Shown here: one piece after another, positions 33,057 to 42,148 of the stretch
Layout of the letters: every line of letters starts with the position of its first letter
Position numbering within the stretch: position 1 is the stretch's first letter
Assembly (NCBI GenBank): GCA_963662965.1
Contig: OY759970.1
Span: 4,588,001-4,652,000, forward strand
Reading direction: 5' to 3'
Source of the DNA: DTWD01 sp963662965
GTDB lineage: Bacteria; Acidobacteriota; Vicinamibacteria; Vicinamibacterales; UBA8438
DNA: 64,000 bases
The notes under the pieces: generated by a model
The model's input: the letters and a program-made list of their open reading frames with translations, nothing else
Told to the model about the DNA's origin: nothing
Databases searched by the model: none
Position numbers and translations under genes: made by a program

Positions 33057-35323
33057 TAGGGGACGTCGGCCTGCTGAATCTCTTCGTCCTGAACTTCGTC
33101 GAGGCAGACGCCGTTCGTCGACTCTGTCCGCACCTCGGACTGTCCGTCGATCGAGACCGCTTCGGCCGTGATGAAGAAGGTCATGGTGCGGCCGGTCGTC
33201 TCGCGGCACTCCTCGTCGACCTCCTCGACGATGCGCACCGGGTCGCCACTCATCTCGTAGCGACCATCGGCATCGTAGTAGGTGAGCGTCTCACCAATGA
33301 CACGTCGGCTCTCGAGCTCGAGCGTCACGTCGCCAACGGCGACGATGCGATCGAGCGTGCGCGCATCCTGGTGCAAAATGACATCGATCGTGTCGGCTTC
33401 GAGCGTAAACCGGTCGCCGATCAGTTCGGCGGCCGTCGTATACGTGGCGCGTCGTAGCGCATCATCGTAGAAGAACGACTCGCTCTGTCCCCGTGACGTC
33501 GTTTCGATTTGCTCTCCGGTCTCGTCGTCGGTTTGCAGGATGATCATCCGGGTGCGGACGGCGCCTTCGGCCGTTACGTTCCCTGTTGCCTCGTCAAGAA
33601 TGAGCGTCTCGCCGCGAAACTCGGTCGCGTCTTGCCATAGTCGCGCTGTGTCCGAGTAGGTGGCGAGCGCGAGGTCGGCGTCGTAACCAAACCTGCCGGC
33701 CGTCACATAGATCGGCGGCCCCTCGGCCAACAGTTGCGGCCGTTTCACTGCGAGCACCGCGCTCCCATCGGCGTCCGCCGGCGCCGACGTCAGAACGCTC
33801 TCCATCTGGCCGGTGGCCTCGAGGTCTGGGCCCTCGAAGTGGACGACGATCGTCTCGGCCTGAATCGATCCACGGCGGTCATCCACCCGTGGGTTTTGTC
33901 CGGCCGCCCCGACCGTGATCAAGGTAAACGTCTCCTCGTCGACGTCGTAGGTCGCCTGGTCGGCCTGTCCCGTGATGTCGCCAGTCGCCAACTCGACGCT
34001 CCCGATGAAGTTGGCGGCATGCATGCCGGCGAAGTCGGCGTCGAGCGTGGCATCGAGGCGCCGCGCCCGGATCACGCGTTCGTCGGTCAGGACGCCTCCA
34101 TCATCGAGCCGGGACTCTCGATACTCGACACCGTCGTCGAACCGCGCCTCGAGCAGCGGGCCAAGGTCGGCGTCCCTATCGATGGTCGCCGCCACCCGCC
34201 CGCCCATCGCCTCCGGTGTCCCGACCTCGAGCGATGCGGACGCGATGCGCTGGCGGACGCCGTCGCCCGGCGGCAGCTCGACCACCACATCGTCGCGCGC
34301 TCGTATTACGTCGAACCCGGTGCCGGCTACGGTGAGCCGGACCTCCATCGAGCGACTGTCGATCGTAGCGCCGGCGGCCGTCGCGTCGCCGAAGAGCTCG
34401 ACGCGGGCGCCATTGGCCAGCTCGACCTGCTCTGGCGCCTCCGCGCCGTAGGTCACGTTGATCTCCGGCGCCGACATCGAGCGCAGCTGTCCCGGTGTTT
34501 CATCGTGACCAAAGACATGGGCGTCACCGATGAGCTCCACCGTTTCCAGCCGCGCGTCGTCGGCGTCGAACGCGGTCCGCGCTTCCATCGCCTCCATCCG
34601 CTGCGCTCCCGCGTCAACGACGACCTCATCCTCGAAGCGCATGTATCCTTCCCGCTGCGCGACGACCGCTGCCCGTGACGTGATGCGGGTCTGCGGTTCG
34701 CCGTCGTCTCCCTCACGACTGAGCTCGACCACGGCGCCCGGCTCGAGGTAGAGCAAATCGCCTCGTCGGTCATACCGTGCGGTGCCCGCGCTCGCGTGCA
34801 TCCAAGTTCGCCAAAACTCAGACGGTGCCGGCATGACGACGATCCCTTCCTCGTCGACATACGACGCCTCCGCCGTCGTTCCAACCAGTCCGTCTCCCGA
34901 CTCGAACCGTACGTCGCCCACGATGTGCAGCGAGCCAGCCTCCTTGAGCATCGTCGCTTCGTCTCCGCCGAGCCGAAACTCAAGCCGCTCTTCGCGCGCC
35001 GGGACGAACACGTCAACGTTGCCGATCCATCTGACACTCCCGTCGGAGTATGTGAGCTGCCGCTCGGCTGAGACCCGAAGGTTCTCCTCGGAGGCGTCCT
35101 GCTGCACGATGCGTGCGCCACGACTCTGTGTGACGGCCTCGGGGTCGGCGCGGACGACCCCGCTCGCGACCGCGGGCGGGGTGCGGTCCCGGATCCCAAT
35201 CACCACCGCGATTCCAAACGCGATGACGAACGTCGCCAAACCGATGCGCGCCGGACGTTGCCACAGAGCCACGGTTTTACAATTACTCCTTGCGACAGTG
35301 AGGCCAACGCGGCCTGTCTTCAA
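33056..35323 (-). CDS. lptCA: LptC-LptA (OstA-like) fusion protein
   Basis: 755-aa protein combining the bitopic LptC and periplasmic bridge LptA functions. One N-terminal TM (about residues 28-45, IGLATFVIAFGIAVVIG), then an LptC-like beta-jellyroll (about 60-240) with LTYSDGSVRWIGNVDVFVP and LHIVGDVRFESGDGLVGTTA, followed by a long run of OstA/LptA-type beta repeats: ARRLDATLDADFAGMHAANF, GSVELATGDITGQADQATYD, ATGNVTAEGAVRTRMI and TLELESRRVIGETLTYYDAD. E. coli LptC is about 190 aa and LptA about 185 aa, so this chain is twice their sum. It starts three bases before recJ ends its frame context and is directly followed by lptB. Confidence 0.82.
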   Translation of the reverse strand: MKTGRVGLTVARSNCKTVALWQRPARIGLATFVIAFGIAVVIGIRDRTPPAVASGVVRADPEAVTQSRGARIVQQDASEENLRVSAERQLTYSDGSVRWIGNVDVFVPAREERLEFRLGGDEATMLKEAGSLHIVGDVRFESGDGLVGTTAEASYVDEEGIVVMPAPSEFWRTWMHASAGTARYDRRGDLLYLEPGAVVELSREGDDGEPQTRITSRAAVVAQREGYMRFEDEVVVDAGAQRMEAMEARTAFDADDARLETVELIGDAHVFGHDETPGQLRSMSAPEINVTYGAEAPEQVELANGARVELFGDATAAGATIDSRSMEVRLTVAGTGFDVIRARDDVVVELPPGDGVRQRIASASLEVGTPEAMGGRVAATIDRDADLGPLLEARFDDGVEYRESRLDDGGVLTDERVIRARRLDATLDADFAGMHAANFIGSVELATGDITGQADQATYDVDEETFTLITVGAAGQNPRVDDRRGSIQAETIVVHFEGPDLEATGQMESVLTSAPADADGSAVLAVKRPQLLAEGPPIYVTAGRFGYDADLALATYSDTARLWQDATEFRGETLILDEATGNVTAEGAVRTRMIILQTDDETGEQIETTSRGQSESFFYDDALRRATYTTAAELIGDRFTLEADTIDVILHQDARTLDRIVAVGDVTLELESRRVIGETLTYYDADGRYEMSGDPVRIVEEVDEECRETTGRTMTFFITAEAVSIDGQSEVRTESTNGVCLDEVQDEEIQQADVP

Positions 35324-35325
35324 CT

Positions 35326-37050
35326 CTAGCGGGCTTCGATCGCGTCAGCAACGGTCAGCTGAAGGGACGTGCTGCCCTGATAGGTATTTTCGGTCAGCGA
35401 ATAGGCGAGGTTCAGTCCCATGCGATGGTCGGTGAACGTGGCGGCCCGCTCGGCCGCCCGCCAGGCGATAGCCGGAAACCGAGCCCGGCCCTGTCGAACC
35501 GTCATTCGGAGGTGGCTCTTCTTGAGTGTGTGCGGCCCGTCGACGACCTCGACGGGCGCGGCATGAAAAACCGGCCGGGGATTGCCCATCCCGAACGGTT
35601 CCATCGCGCTGAGATCGGCCAACAAGCCGCCACCGATGGCGGTAAGCGGCAGCGGGCCGTCAACCGTGAGACGGGGGACGAGATCCTCGGGACGGAGGAC
35701 CTGACCGGCGTGCTCGGCAAAGCGAACACGGAATTCCTTGAGGCGCGCCGTCTCAAGCACGAGACCGGCCGCTTGCCGGTGGCCGCCAAACCGGGTCAGC
35801 AGGTCGGCGCAGCGTTCGAGCGCGCCAAGGAGATCGAAGCCTGGAATGCTCCGCCCAGACCCATGCGCCTGTTCACCGTCGATGGAGAGCACGATGGCCG
35901 GCCGCGCGAAACGGTCGACGAGCTTTGAGGCGACGATTCCGATCACGCCACGATGCCATCCCTCACCCCAGACCACGAGACCGCTCCCGGCGCCGATCTC
36001 GGGATCGCGTTCGATGACGCGCCTGGCCTCGGCCACCACCGTCGCCTCCTCATCGCGCCGTCGCGTATTCTCCGCGTCAAGTTGTGCGGCCAGCTCACGC
36101 GCCTCGGATTCAGACCCACGGTCGGTCGCCAGCAATAACCGCGTGGCGAGGTCGGGTGAGCTCATCCGTCCCGCGGCATTGATCCGCGGCGCCACCCGGA
36201 ACGTCACGTCCTCGCTCCCGACGCGCTGGCCGGCCACGCCGCTCGCCTCGAGCAGCGCCTGGAGGCCGACGGTGTGCCCACCGGCAGAAAGCCGATCGAG
36301 TCCCACTTTCGAGATGACGCGATTTTCGCCCCGGAGCGGCACCACATCGGCCAACGTCCCGATCGCGGCGAGCTTGAGGAACCCCGGCAGCCACCGTGCA
36401 CGATCCGCGCGGATGCACAGGGCTTGCACGAGCTTGAACGCGACCCCCACGCCGGCCAGATCCTTGTCTGGGTACCTGCAGTCGGACCGGCGCGGGTTGA
36501 TCACCGCCAGTGCCGGCGGCAGCGTGGTGTCGGGCTCGTGATGGTCGGTGATGATCAGATCGACGCCCAGGTCACGGGCACGCTCTGCCGCCTCACGACT
36601 GCGGATGCCACAGTCGACCGAGACCACGACACGCACGCCGTCGGCATGCAGGCGGTCGATAGCGGTCGGTTGAAGTCCGTAACCGTCACGGAGACGCTCG
36701 GGAATGTAGTGCGCGACATCGGCACCCAGCAGTTCCAGCGCGCGACGCAACATCACGGTCGACGTGATGCCGTCGACGTCGTAGTCGCCGTGAACCGCAA
36801 TCGCCTCGTGCCGCGTGACGGCGCCGAGCAACCGGTCAACCCCAGCGGCGAGATCGGCGAGTCGGAAGGGGTCGTGCAGCTGGTCGAGCGATGGCCGCAG
36901 AAAGCGTTCCGCCTGGGCCGGATCGGCCATGCCGCGCTGGACCAAAAGACGAGCCACCACCGGGTCGATCGACAGCGCCCGAGCGATGGTCTCCGCCGCG
37001 TGCGCGTCGCACTCGAGATAACGCCAGACGGGACGCGGTCCTACCCCCAC
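35326..37050 (-). CDS. recJ: Single-stranded-DNA exonuclease RecJ
   Basis: 5'-3' single-strand exonuclease of the DHH superfamily, 574 aa. Motifs: AVHGDYDVDGITSTVMLRRA (motif I), VVVSVDCGIRSREAAERARD (motif II), LIITDHHEPDTTLPPALAVI (DHH, motif III), DLAGVGVAFKLVQAL (motif IV), and the DHHA1-region GSGRSIPGFDLLGALERC with FGGHRQAAGL. The C-terminal OB-like domain follows. The start is GTG 37050, overlapping the dnaE stop by ten bases. It acts in RecFOR repair and mismatch repair; mutS and recN are also in this window. Confidence 0.95.
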   Translation of the reverse strand: MGVGPRPVWRYLECDAHAAETIARALSIDPVVARLLVQRGMADPAQAERFLRPSLDQLHDPFRLADLAAGVDRLLGAVTRHEAIAVHGDYDVDGITSTVMLRRALELLGADVAHYIPERLRDGYGLQPTAIDRLHADGVRVVVSVDCGIRSREAAERARDLGVDLIITDHHEPDTTLPPALAVINPRRSDCRYPDKDLAGVGVAFKLVQALCIRADRARWLPGFLKLAAIGTLADVVPLRGENRVISKVGLDRLSAGGHTVGLQALLEASGVAGQRVGSEDVTFRVAPRINAAGRMSSPDLATRLLLATDRGSESEARELAAQLDAENTRRRDEEATVVAEARRVIERDPEIGAGSGLVVWGEGWHRGVIGIVASKLVDRFARPAIVLSIDGEQAHGSGRSIPGFDLLGALERCADLLTRFGGHRQAAGLVLETARLKEFRVRFAEHAGQVLRPEDLVPRLTVDGPLPLTAIGGGLLADLSAMEPFGMGNPRPVFHAAPVEVVDGPHTLKKSHLRMTVRQGRARFPAIAWRAAERAATFTDHRMGLNLAYSLTENTYQGSTSLQLTVADAIEAR

Positions 37051-40000
37051 GAGACGGCGCCCTTGCCACAGAGCTGCTCGACGTCCTCAACGAGCTGATC
37101 GGATGGTCGAATGCGCGTCCCACTCAGCGACGCCCGGACTTTCACCGCTGGTGTCTGTCCACGAAGCTCGATCTCCAGCTCCACGCGACCGTTGCCCTGA
37201 TGGCGACCGAGGACTTTCGCCAATGCTTCCAGCGTCGCACGGTCGGCCGGCGGCGACGCCAAATGAATCGCCATCGCGCGCCCCATGTCGCCCAACACTG
37301 TGTCGATCGGCCGCACCCCGCTGGCCACGAGTCGCGATGACTCGTCATCCATATCGAGCTTGCCGGTCACGACAACCAGCTTGTCGACATCGAGCAGTCG
37401 GCCATACTTCCGGAACGCCTCAGGAAAGACGACCGTCTCCAGGCGACCGGCGCGGTCCTCGAGGGTGACGACCGCCATCGGGTCGCCCTTTTTCGTCCGC
37501 AGCCGGCGGCACTGGCTGATGATGCCGCCGACGGTCACCGACGCCTGAGATCCTTTGAGGGTCTCGATACTCCGAACGCCGGCCCGCTCCAGGTCGTCTC
37601 GGAATCGGTCGATCGGGTGCCCACTCAGGTAGAGACCGAGCGCTTCCTTCTCGAACGCCAGTTGCTGGCCTTCGGTCCATGGCCCGACGTCCGGCAAGCG
37701 CATCCCTATGCCATCAGGTCCCCCGGCATCCGATTCGCCAAAGAGCTCATGCTGTCCGCGGTCGCGGTCGCGTTGGCGGCGGCTGCCATGGTCGAGGGCG
37801 CCATCCACCGCGGCGAGCAACCGTGCTCGTCCACGCCGTTGGTCGACACCTTGGCCAACCTCGTCGCGAGAGCTCAGACCGATGCCGACCTGTCGTACCA
37901 ACAGCGAATCGAAGGCGCCGGCCTTCACCAGGCTTTCGAGGACGCGCTTGTTCACCAGTCTGAGGTCGACCACCTCGCAGAGCTTATAGAGCGATGTCAG
38001 TCGGCCGGCATCACGACGGGTATCGAGAATCGACAGAGTGGCGTTGTCCCCGACGTTCTTCACGGCGCCGAGGCCGAATCGCACGCCGTCTGGGGTGACG
38101 GTAAACTGCAATTCGCTTTGGTTCACGTCAGGCGGCAGGATCGTCACACCCAGGTCCCGGCACTCTCCAAGATACAACGCCAACTTATCGGTGTTCTGGC
38201 TCTCGATGGTCAGCAATGCGGCCATAAAGTGGGCCGGATAGTGCGCCTTCAGATACGCGGTCTGATACGCCAGCAAGGCGTAGGCCGTCGAGTGGCTCTT
38301 GTTGAAGCCGTATCCGGCGAAGTACTCCATCAAGTTAAAGATCTTGGTCGCCTTTCGCTTTGGCACCTCACGGGCCACCGCGCCGGCGATAAACTTCTCC
38401 CGCTGCGCCTGCATGACCGACGCGTCCTTCTTGCCCATCGCCTTCCGCAGCACGTCGGCCTCTCCCATCGTGAAGCCGCCGAGGTCGCTGGCGATCCGCA
38501 TGACCTGCTCTTGATACGCAATGACCCCATAGGTGTGGTTCAGGATCGGTTCGAGCTGCGGGAGCTCGTATTCGATGGCCACCTTGCCGTGCTTGCGTGC
38601 GATGAAGTCGTCGATAACCCCGCCGCGAAGCGGGCCCGGACGATAGAGCGCGTTGAGCGCGATCAGGTCGTCGAAGCGCTGCGGTCGTGCCTTGCGGAGC
38701 GTTTCACGCATCCCGGAGCTTTCGAACTGGAAGATCCCGAGGGTGTGCCCTTCGCTGAACAGCTGATAGGTCTTGGCATCGTCGAGCGGAATACTCTGGA
38801 GTCGAACGTGGTCGCCGAGCGTGTCCCGGATGTGATCCACCGCATCCTGCAGCAGGGTCAGCGTGCTTAGTCCGAGAAAGTCCATCTTAAGGAGACCGAC
38901 ACGCTCGACCTCCTTCATCGCCCACTGGGTCGTGATCTCGTCCTTCTGACTCTTGTAGAGCGGCGCAAACTCGGTGATCGCCTCCGGCGCGATGACGACG
39001 CCCGCGGCGTGCACCGACGCGTGTCGGGTGACCCCTTCGAGGCGGCGCGCGACATCCAGCAGTTCCTTGACCTGAGCATCCGTTTGCTGCATTTCCTTGA
39101 GTTGCGTACTCTCTTCGAGCGCCTTGTCCAACGTCATATCGAGCGTCGGCGGAATCTGTTTCGCTACGCGGTCCACGTCGGCGTAGGACATCCCGAGTGT
39201 CCGACCGACATCGCGCACGACCGCGCGCGCCTTCATCCTGCCGAAGGTGATGATCTGCGCGACGTTCTCCCGACCGTACTTGCGGGTGACGTATTCGATG
39301 ACTTCGCCGCGACGCCGCTCACAGAAGTCGATGTCGATATCTGGAAGGGACACACGCTCGGGATTGAGGAAACGCTCGAAGATCAGGTCGAACTCGAGAG
39401 GGTCGACATCGGTAACCTGCAGGCAATAGGCGACGAGGCTGCCCGCGGCCGACCCACGGCCCGGCCCAACTGGAATGGCGTGCTCGCGCGCATACCGAAT
39501 GAAGTCCCAGACGATGAGAAAGTAGCCGGAATACCCCATCTGCTGGATCATCTGGACCTCATAATCCAGACGCTGCGCGTATTCCGACAGCTCGTGCGTG
39601 AGCTCGCCGCGGGCTGCCAGTTCCCGCAGCCGCCGCCGGCGGTCGGCAAAACCCTCACGGACGACATGGGCAAAGTACTCGTCGAGAGTAAACGGTTCCG
39701 GAACCTCGAAGTTCGGGAGGTGATGCGTCGTGTCCGAGAGGTCGAGCTCACAGCGCTCCGCGATGGCAACCGTGTTCTGCAGCGCCTCGGGACAATCACC
39801 GAAGATCTGCGTCATTTCGGCGGGTGTTTTCAGATAGAACTGGTCGCCGTGATACCGCAGCCGGTTCGCATCGTTGACGTTCTTCCCGGTACCAATACAC
39901 AGAAGAATGTCGTGGGGATGGTGGTCGGCCTGACGAAGATAGTGCACGTCATTGGTACAGACGAGCGGCATGCCGAGGTCTGCCGCAATCGGCTGCAGCC

Positions 40001-40565
40001 CGCGGTTGACGACCTTCTGGTCGTCGATTCCCTGGTACTGCATCTCGAGAAAGAAATTGCCGTCGCCCAGGATGTCGCGAAACGACGCCGCGGCTTCCCT
40101 CGCGTGCGTCGCCTGCTCGCGGCGCAGATGCGTGGCGACTTCTCCCTTGAGGCAGCTGCTCAGGCCGACCAGACCAGCCGCGTGTGTGGCCAGCAAATCC
40201 TTGTCAATGCGCGGCTTGTAATAGAACCCTTCGGTGTATCCGGCCGAGACCAATTTAATGAGGTTGTGATAGCCGGTGTCATTGGTCGCCAAGAGGACGA
40301 GGTGATTCGCCGTCTCGCCCGGTACGCCGCTCTTGGTCAGGCGACTGCCGTTGGCAACATAGACCTCGCATCCGATTATCGGCTTGATGCCGCGCTTGCG
40401 CGCTTCGTCGTGGAACGCGATGGCCGAGAACAGATTTCCGTGCTCGGTGACCGCCACGGCCGGCATCTCCAACGCCGAGACCTGGTCGAGCATTTCCTCG
40501 ATCCGACACGCGCCATCCAGGAGCGAATACTCGGTATGCAGGTGGAGATGAACGAAGTCCGCCAT
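37041..40565 (-). CDS. dnaE: DNA polymerase III alpha subunit
   Basis: Replicative polymerase, 1174 aa, DnaE1 type. The N-terminal PHP domain begins FVHLHLHTEYSLLDGACRIE. Palm motifs: PVGPGRGSAAGSLVAYCLQV and VSLPDIDIDFCERRRGEVIE with the catalytic Asp pair. Fingers and beta-binding regions follow, with VMRIASDLGGFTMGEADVLR and KKDASVMQAQREKFIAGAVA. The OB fold at about 1000-1090 includes ASVTVGGIISQCRRLRTKKG. A short segment near residue 905 (about 25 residues after AFDSL) matches the family poorly. The ATG at 40565 shares one base with the guaA stop; a GTG nine bases upstream is possible. Confidence 0.96.
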   Translation of the reverse strand: MADFVHLHLHTEYSLLDGACRIEEMLDQVSALEMPAVAVTEHGNLFSAIAFHDEARKRGIKPIIGCEVYVANGSRLTKSGVPGETANHLVLLATNDTGYHNLIKLVSAGYTEGFYYKPRIDKDLLATHAAGLVGLSSCLKGEVATHLRREQATHAREAAASFRDILGDGNFFLEMQYQGIDDQKVVNRGLQPIAADLGMPLVCTNDVHYLRQADHHPHDILLCIGTGKNVNDANRLRYHGDQFYLKTPAEMTQIFGDCPEALQNTVAIAERCELDLSDTTHHLPNFEVPEPFTLDEYFAHVVREGFADRRRRLRELAARGELTHELSEYAQRLDYEVQMIQQMGYSGYFLIVWDFIRYAREHAIPVGPGRGSAAGSLVAYCLQVTDVDPLEFDLIFERFLNPERVSLPDIDIDFCERRRGEVIEYVTRKYGRENVAQIITFGRMKARAVVRDVGRTLGMSYADVDRVAKQIPPTLDMTLDKALEESTQLKEMQQTDAQVKELLDVARRLEGVTRHASVHAAGVVIAPEAITEFAPLYKSQKDEITTQWAMKEVERVGLLKMDFLGLSTLTLLQDAVDHIRDTLGDHVRLQSIPLDDAKTYQLFSEGHTLGIFQFESSGMRETLRKARPQRFDDLIALNALYRPGPLRGGVIDDFIARKHGKVAIEYELPQLEPILNHTYGVIAYQEQVMRIASDLGGFTMGEADVLRKAMGKKDASVMQAQREKFIAGAVAREVPKRKATKIFNLMEYFAGYGFNKSHSTAYALLAYQTAYLKAHYPAHFMAALLTIESQNTDKLALYLGECRDLGVTILPPDVNQSELQFTVTPDGVRFGLGAVKNVGDNATLSILDTRRDAGRLTSLYKLCEVVDLRLVNKRVLESLVKAGAFDSLLVRQVGIGLSSRDEVGQGVDQRRGRARLLAAVDGALDHGSRRQRDRDRGQHELFGESDAGGPDGIGMRLPDVGPWTEGQQLAFEKEALGLYLSGHPIDRFRDDLERAGVRSIETLKGSQASVTVGGIISQCRRLRTKKGDPMAVVTLEDRAGRLETVVFPEAFRKYGRLLDVDKLVVVTGKLDMDDESSRLVASGVRPIDTVLGDMGRAMAIHLASPPADRATLEALAKVLGRHQGNGRVELEIELRGQTPAVKVRASLSGTRIRPSDQLVEDVEQLCGKGAVSWG

Positions 40566-42109
40566 CACTCCCACTCAATGGTCGACGGTGGCTTGGAGCT
40601 GATGTCGTAGACCACCCGATTGATGCCGTGCACCTCGTTGACAATACGCGATGACATCACCGCGAGCAGATCATGCGGGAGTCGCGCCCAATCGGCGGTC
40701 ATGCCGTCGCGACTCTCGACCGCCCGAATGGCGAGCGTGTATTCGTACGTGCGCTCGTCGCCCATGACGCCAACGCTTTGCACCGGCAGCAAGACCGCAA
40801 ACGATTGCCAGAGTCGGCGATAAAGGCCGGCACGTCGAATCTCCTCCGCGACGACGGCGTCGGCACGCTGGAGGAGCTCGAGCCGGTCCACCGTCACCTC
40901 ACCCAAGATCCGAACGGCGAGACCAGGCCCCGGAAACGGCTGGCGCCACACGAAGTCGTCTTCGAGACCAAGCTCTTGCCCCAAGAGCCGCACCTCATCC
41001 TTAAACAACTCTCGAAGCGGCTCCACCAGCGTGAACCGCAGCTGCTCCGGTAATCCTCCCACATTGTGGTGGCTCTTGATGGCGGCTGACGGTCCGACCA
41101 CCGAGACGCTTTCGATGACGTCGGGATACAACGTGCCTTGGGCCAAGAAGTCGAACGTGCCGATACGCGCCGCGGCGCTCTCGAAGACGTCGATGAAGGT
41201 GCGACCGATGATCTTCCGTTTCTGCTCGGGGTCCCTCACGCCGTCGAGCGCCTCGAGGAACACGCGCGAGGCATCCTCGAACACCACCGGCAACTGCATG
41301 CGCTCAACGAAGCGCTCCTTCACCTGCGCCCCTTCGTTGAGACGAAGCAGGCCATTGTCGACGAAGATACAGGTCAGTCGATCGCCGACGGCGCGGTGGA
41401 TGAGAACCGCCGCCACCGTAGAGTCGACCCCGCCGCTCACTCCACACACCACCCGGCCGGTCGGTCCGACCAGGTCGCGGATACGGGTCGTCGCCTCCTC
41501 CACGAACGACGCCATCGTCCAGTCCCGCTGGCAGTCGCAGATGGCCACGAAATTTTCAAACATCCGCTCACCGTGGTCGGTATGCGCCACTTCCGGATGA
41601 AACAGCAACGCATACAACTGGCGCGGGTGGTGGTCCATGGCCGCGACCGGGGCGTTGGCACTCGTCGCCAAGACCCGAAAGCCGGGCGGCGCGGCGCTGA
41701 CGAAGTCTCCGTGACTCGCCCAGACGCGAAGCTCGCGGGGGACGTCACGCAACAACCTGTCACCGTCAGCTTCCGTCAGGGTCACGGTGGCGTGCCCGTA
41801 CTCCCGATCGGGTGCCCGACTGACGGCGCCCCCGAGTGCGTCGGTCATCGCCTGCATGCCGTAGCAGATACCGAGCACCGGGACCCCGCATTCGAAGACT
41901 CCCGCGTCGCATCGCGGCGCACCCGGATCGGACAGGCTTGACGGCCCACCCGACAGAATGACGCCAACCGCGTGTTTCGCGCGAATCTCCTCGGCCGTCG
42001 TACTGAAAGGGACAATCTCCGAGTAGACCGACAACTCGCGGAGACGCCTGGCGATGAGTTGTGTGTACTGGGATCCGAAGTCGAGAACGAGAATCGTCTG
42101 ATGGGTCAC
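40565..42109 (-). CDS. guaA: GMP synthase (glutamine-hydrolysing)
   Basis: Converts XMP to GMP, 514 aa. Class I amidotransferase domain: LVLDFGSQYTQLIARRLREL, nucleophile Cys in VLGICYGMQAMTDALGG, His-Glu in LLFHPEVAHTDHGERMFENF. ATP pyrophosphatase P-loop CGVSGGVDSTVAAVLIHRA; C-terminal dimer domain with FPGPGLAVRILGEVT and YDISSKPPSTIEWE. The start is set to the GTG that opens directly with THQTILVLDFGSQ; the longer frame upstream reads into the divergent gene's DNA and is not real. It is the first gene of the leftward operon continuing with dnaE and recJ. Confidence 0.96.
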   Translation of the reverse strand: MTHQTILVLDFGSQYTQLIARRLRELSVYSEIVPFSTTAEEIRAKHAVGVILSGGPSSLSDPGAPRCDAGVFECGVPVLGICYGMQAMTDALGGAVSRAPDREYGHATVTLTEADGDRLLRDVPRELRVWASHGDFVSAAPPGFRVLATSANAPVAAMDHHPRQLYALLFHPEVAHTDHGERMFENFVAICDCQRDWTMASFVEEATTRIRDLVGPTGRVVCGVSGGVDSTVAAVLIHRAVGDRLTCIFVDNGLLRLNEGAQVKERFVERMQLPVVFEDASRVFLEALDGVRDPEQKRKIIGRTFIDVFESAAARIGTFDFLAQGTLYPDVIESVSVVGPSAAIKSHHNVGGLPEQLRFTLVEPLRELFKDEVRLLGQELGLEDDFVWRQPFPGPGLAVRILGEVTVDRLELLQRADAVVAEEIRRAGLYRRLWQSFAVLLPVQSVGVMGDERTYEYTLAIRAVESRDGMTADWARLPHDLLAVMSSRIVNEVHGINRVVYDISSKPPSTIEWE

Positions 42110-42131
42110 GCGCGCACGAGGTTGCTCCTCT

Positions 42132-42137
42132 ATTATA
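42132..42137 (-). promoter_or_regulatory. Candidate -10 box for the guaA operon
   Basis: The minus strand reads TATAAT within CGCTATAATAGAGG, 22 bases upstream of the guaA start. At a 17-base spacing the -35 region reads GGTGTG, which is poor. On the plus strand the same bases give TATTAT, close to the start of the divergent propeller gene. The whole divergent gap is only about 40 bases. Confidence 0.4.
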
Positions 42138-42148
42138 GCGAGGTGACC

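Noticed and set aside
37830..37920. Compensated frameshifts in dnaE near codon 905
   Set aside because: The segment aligns poorly with the family, but alternative frames contain stops and conserved sequence resumes in frame, so a divergent insert is more likely.
39009..40610. 533-codon open frame on the plus strand opposite dnaE
   Set aside because: It is the antisense shadow of a well-supported GC-rich gene and has no motif; similar long shadows lie opposite lptFG (16085-17221) and aguA (54523-55773).
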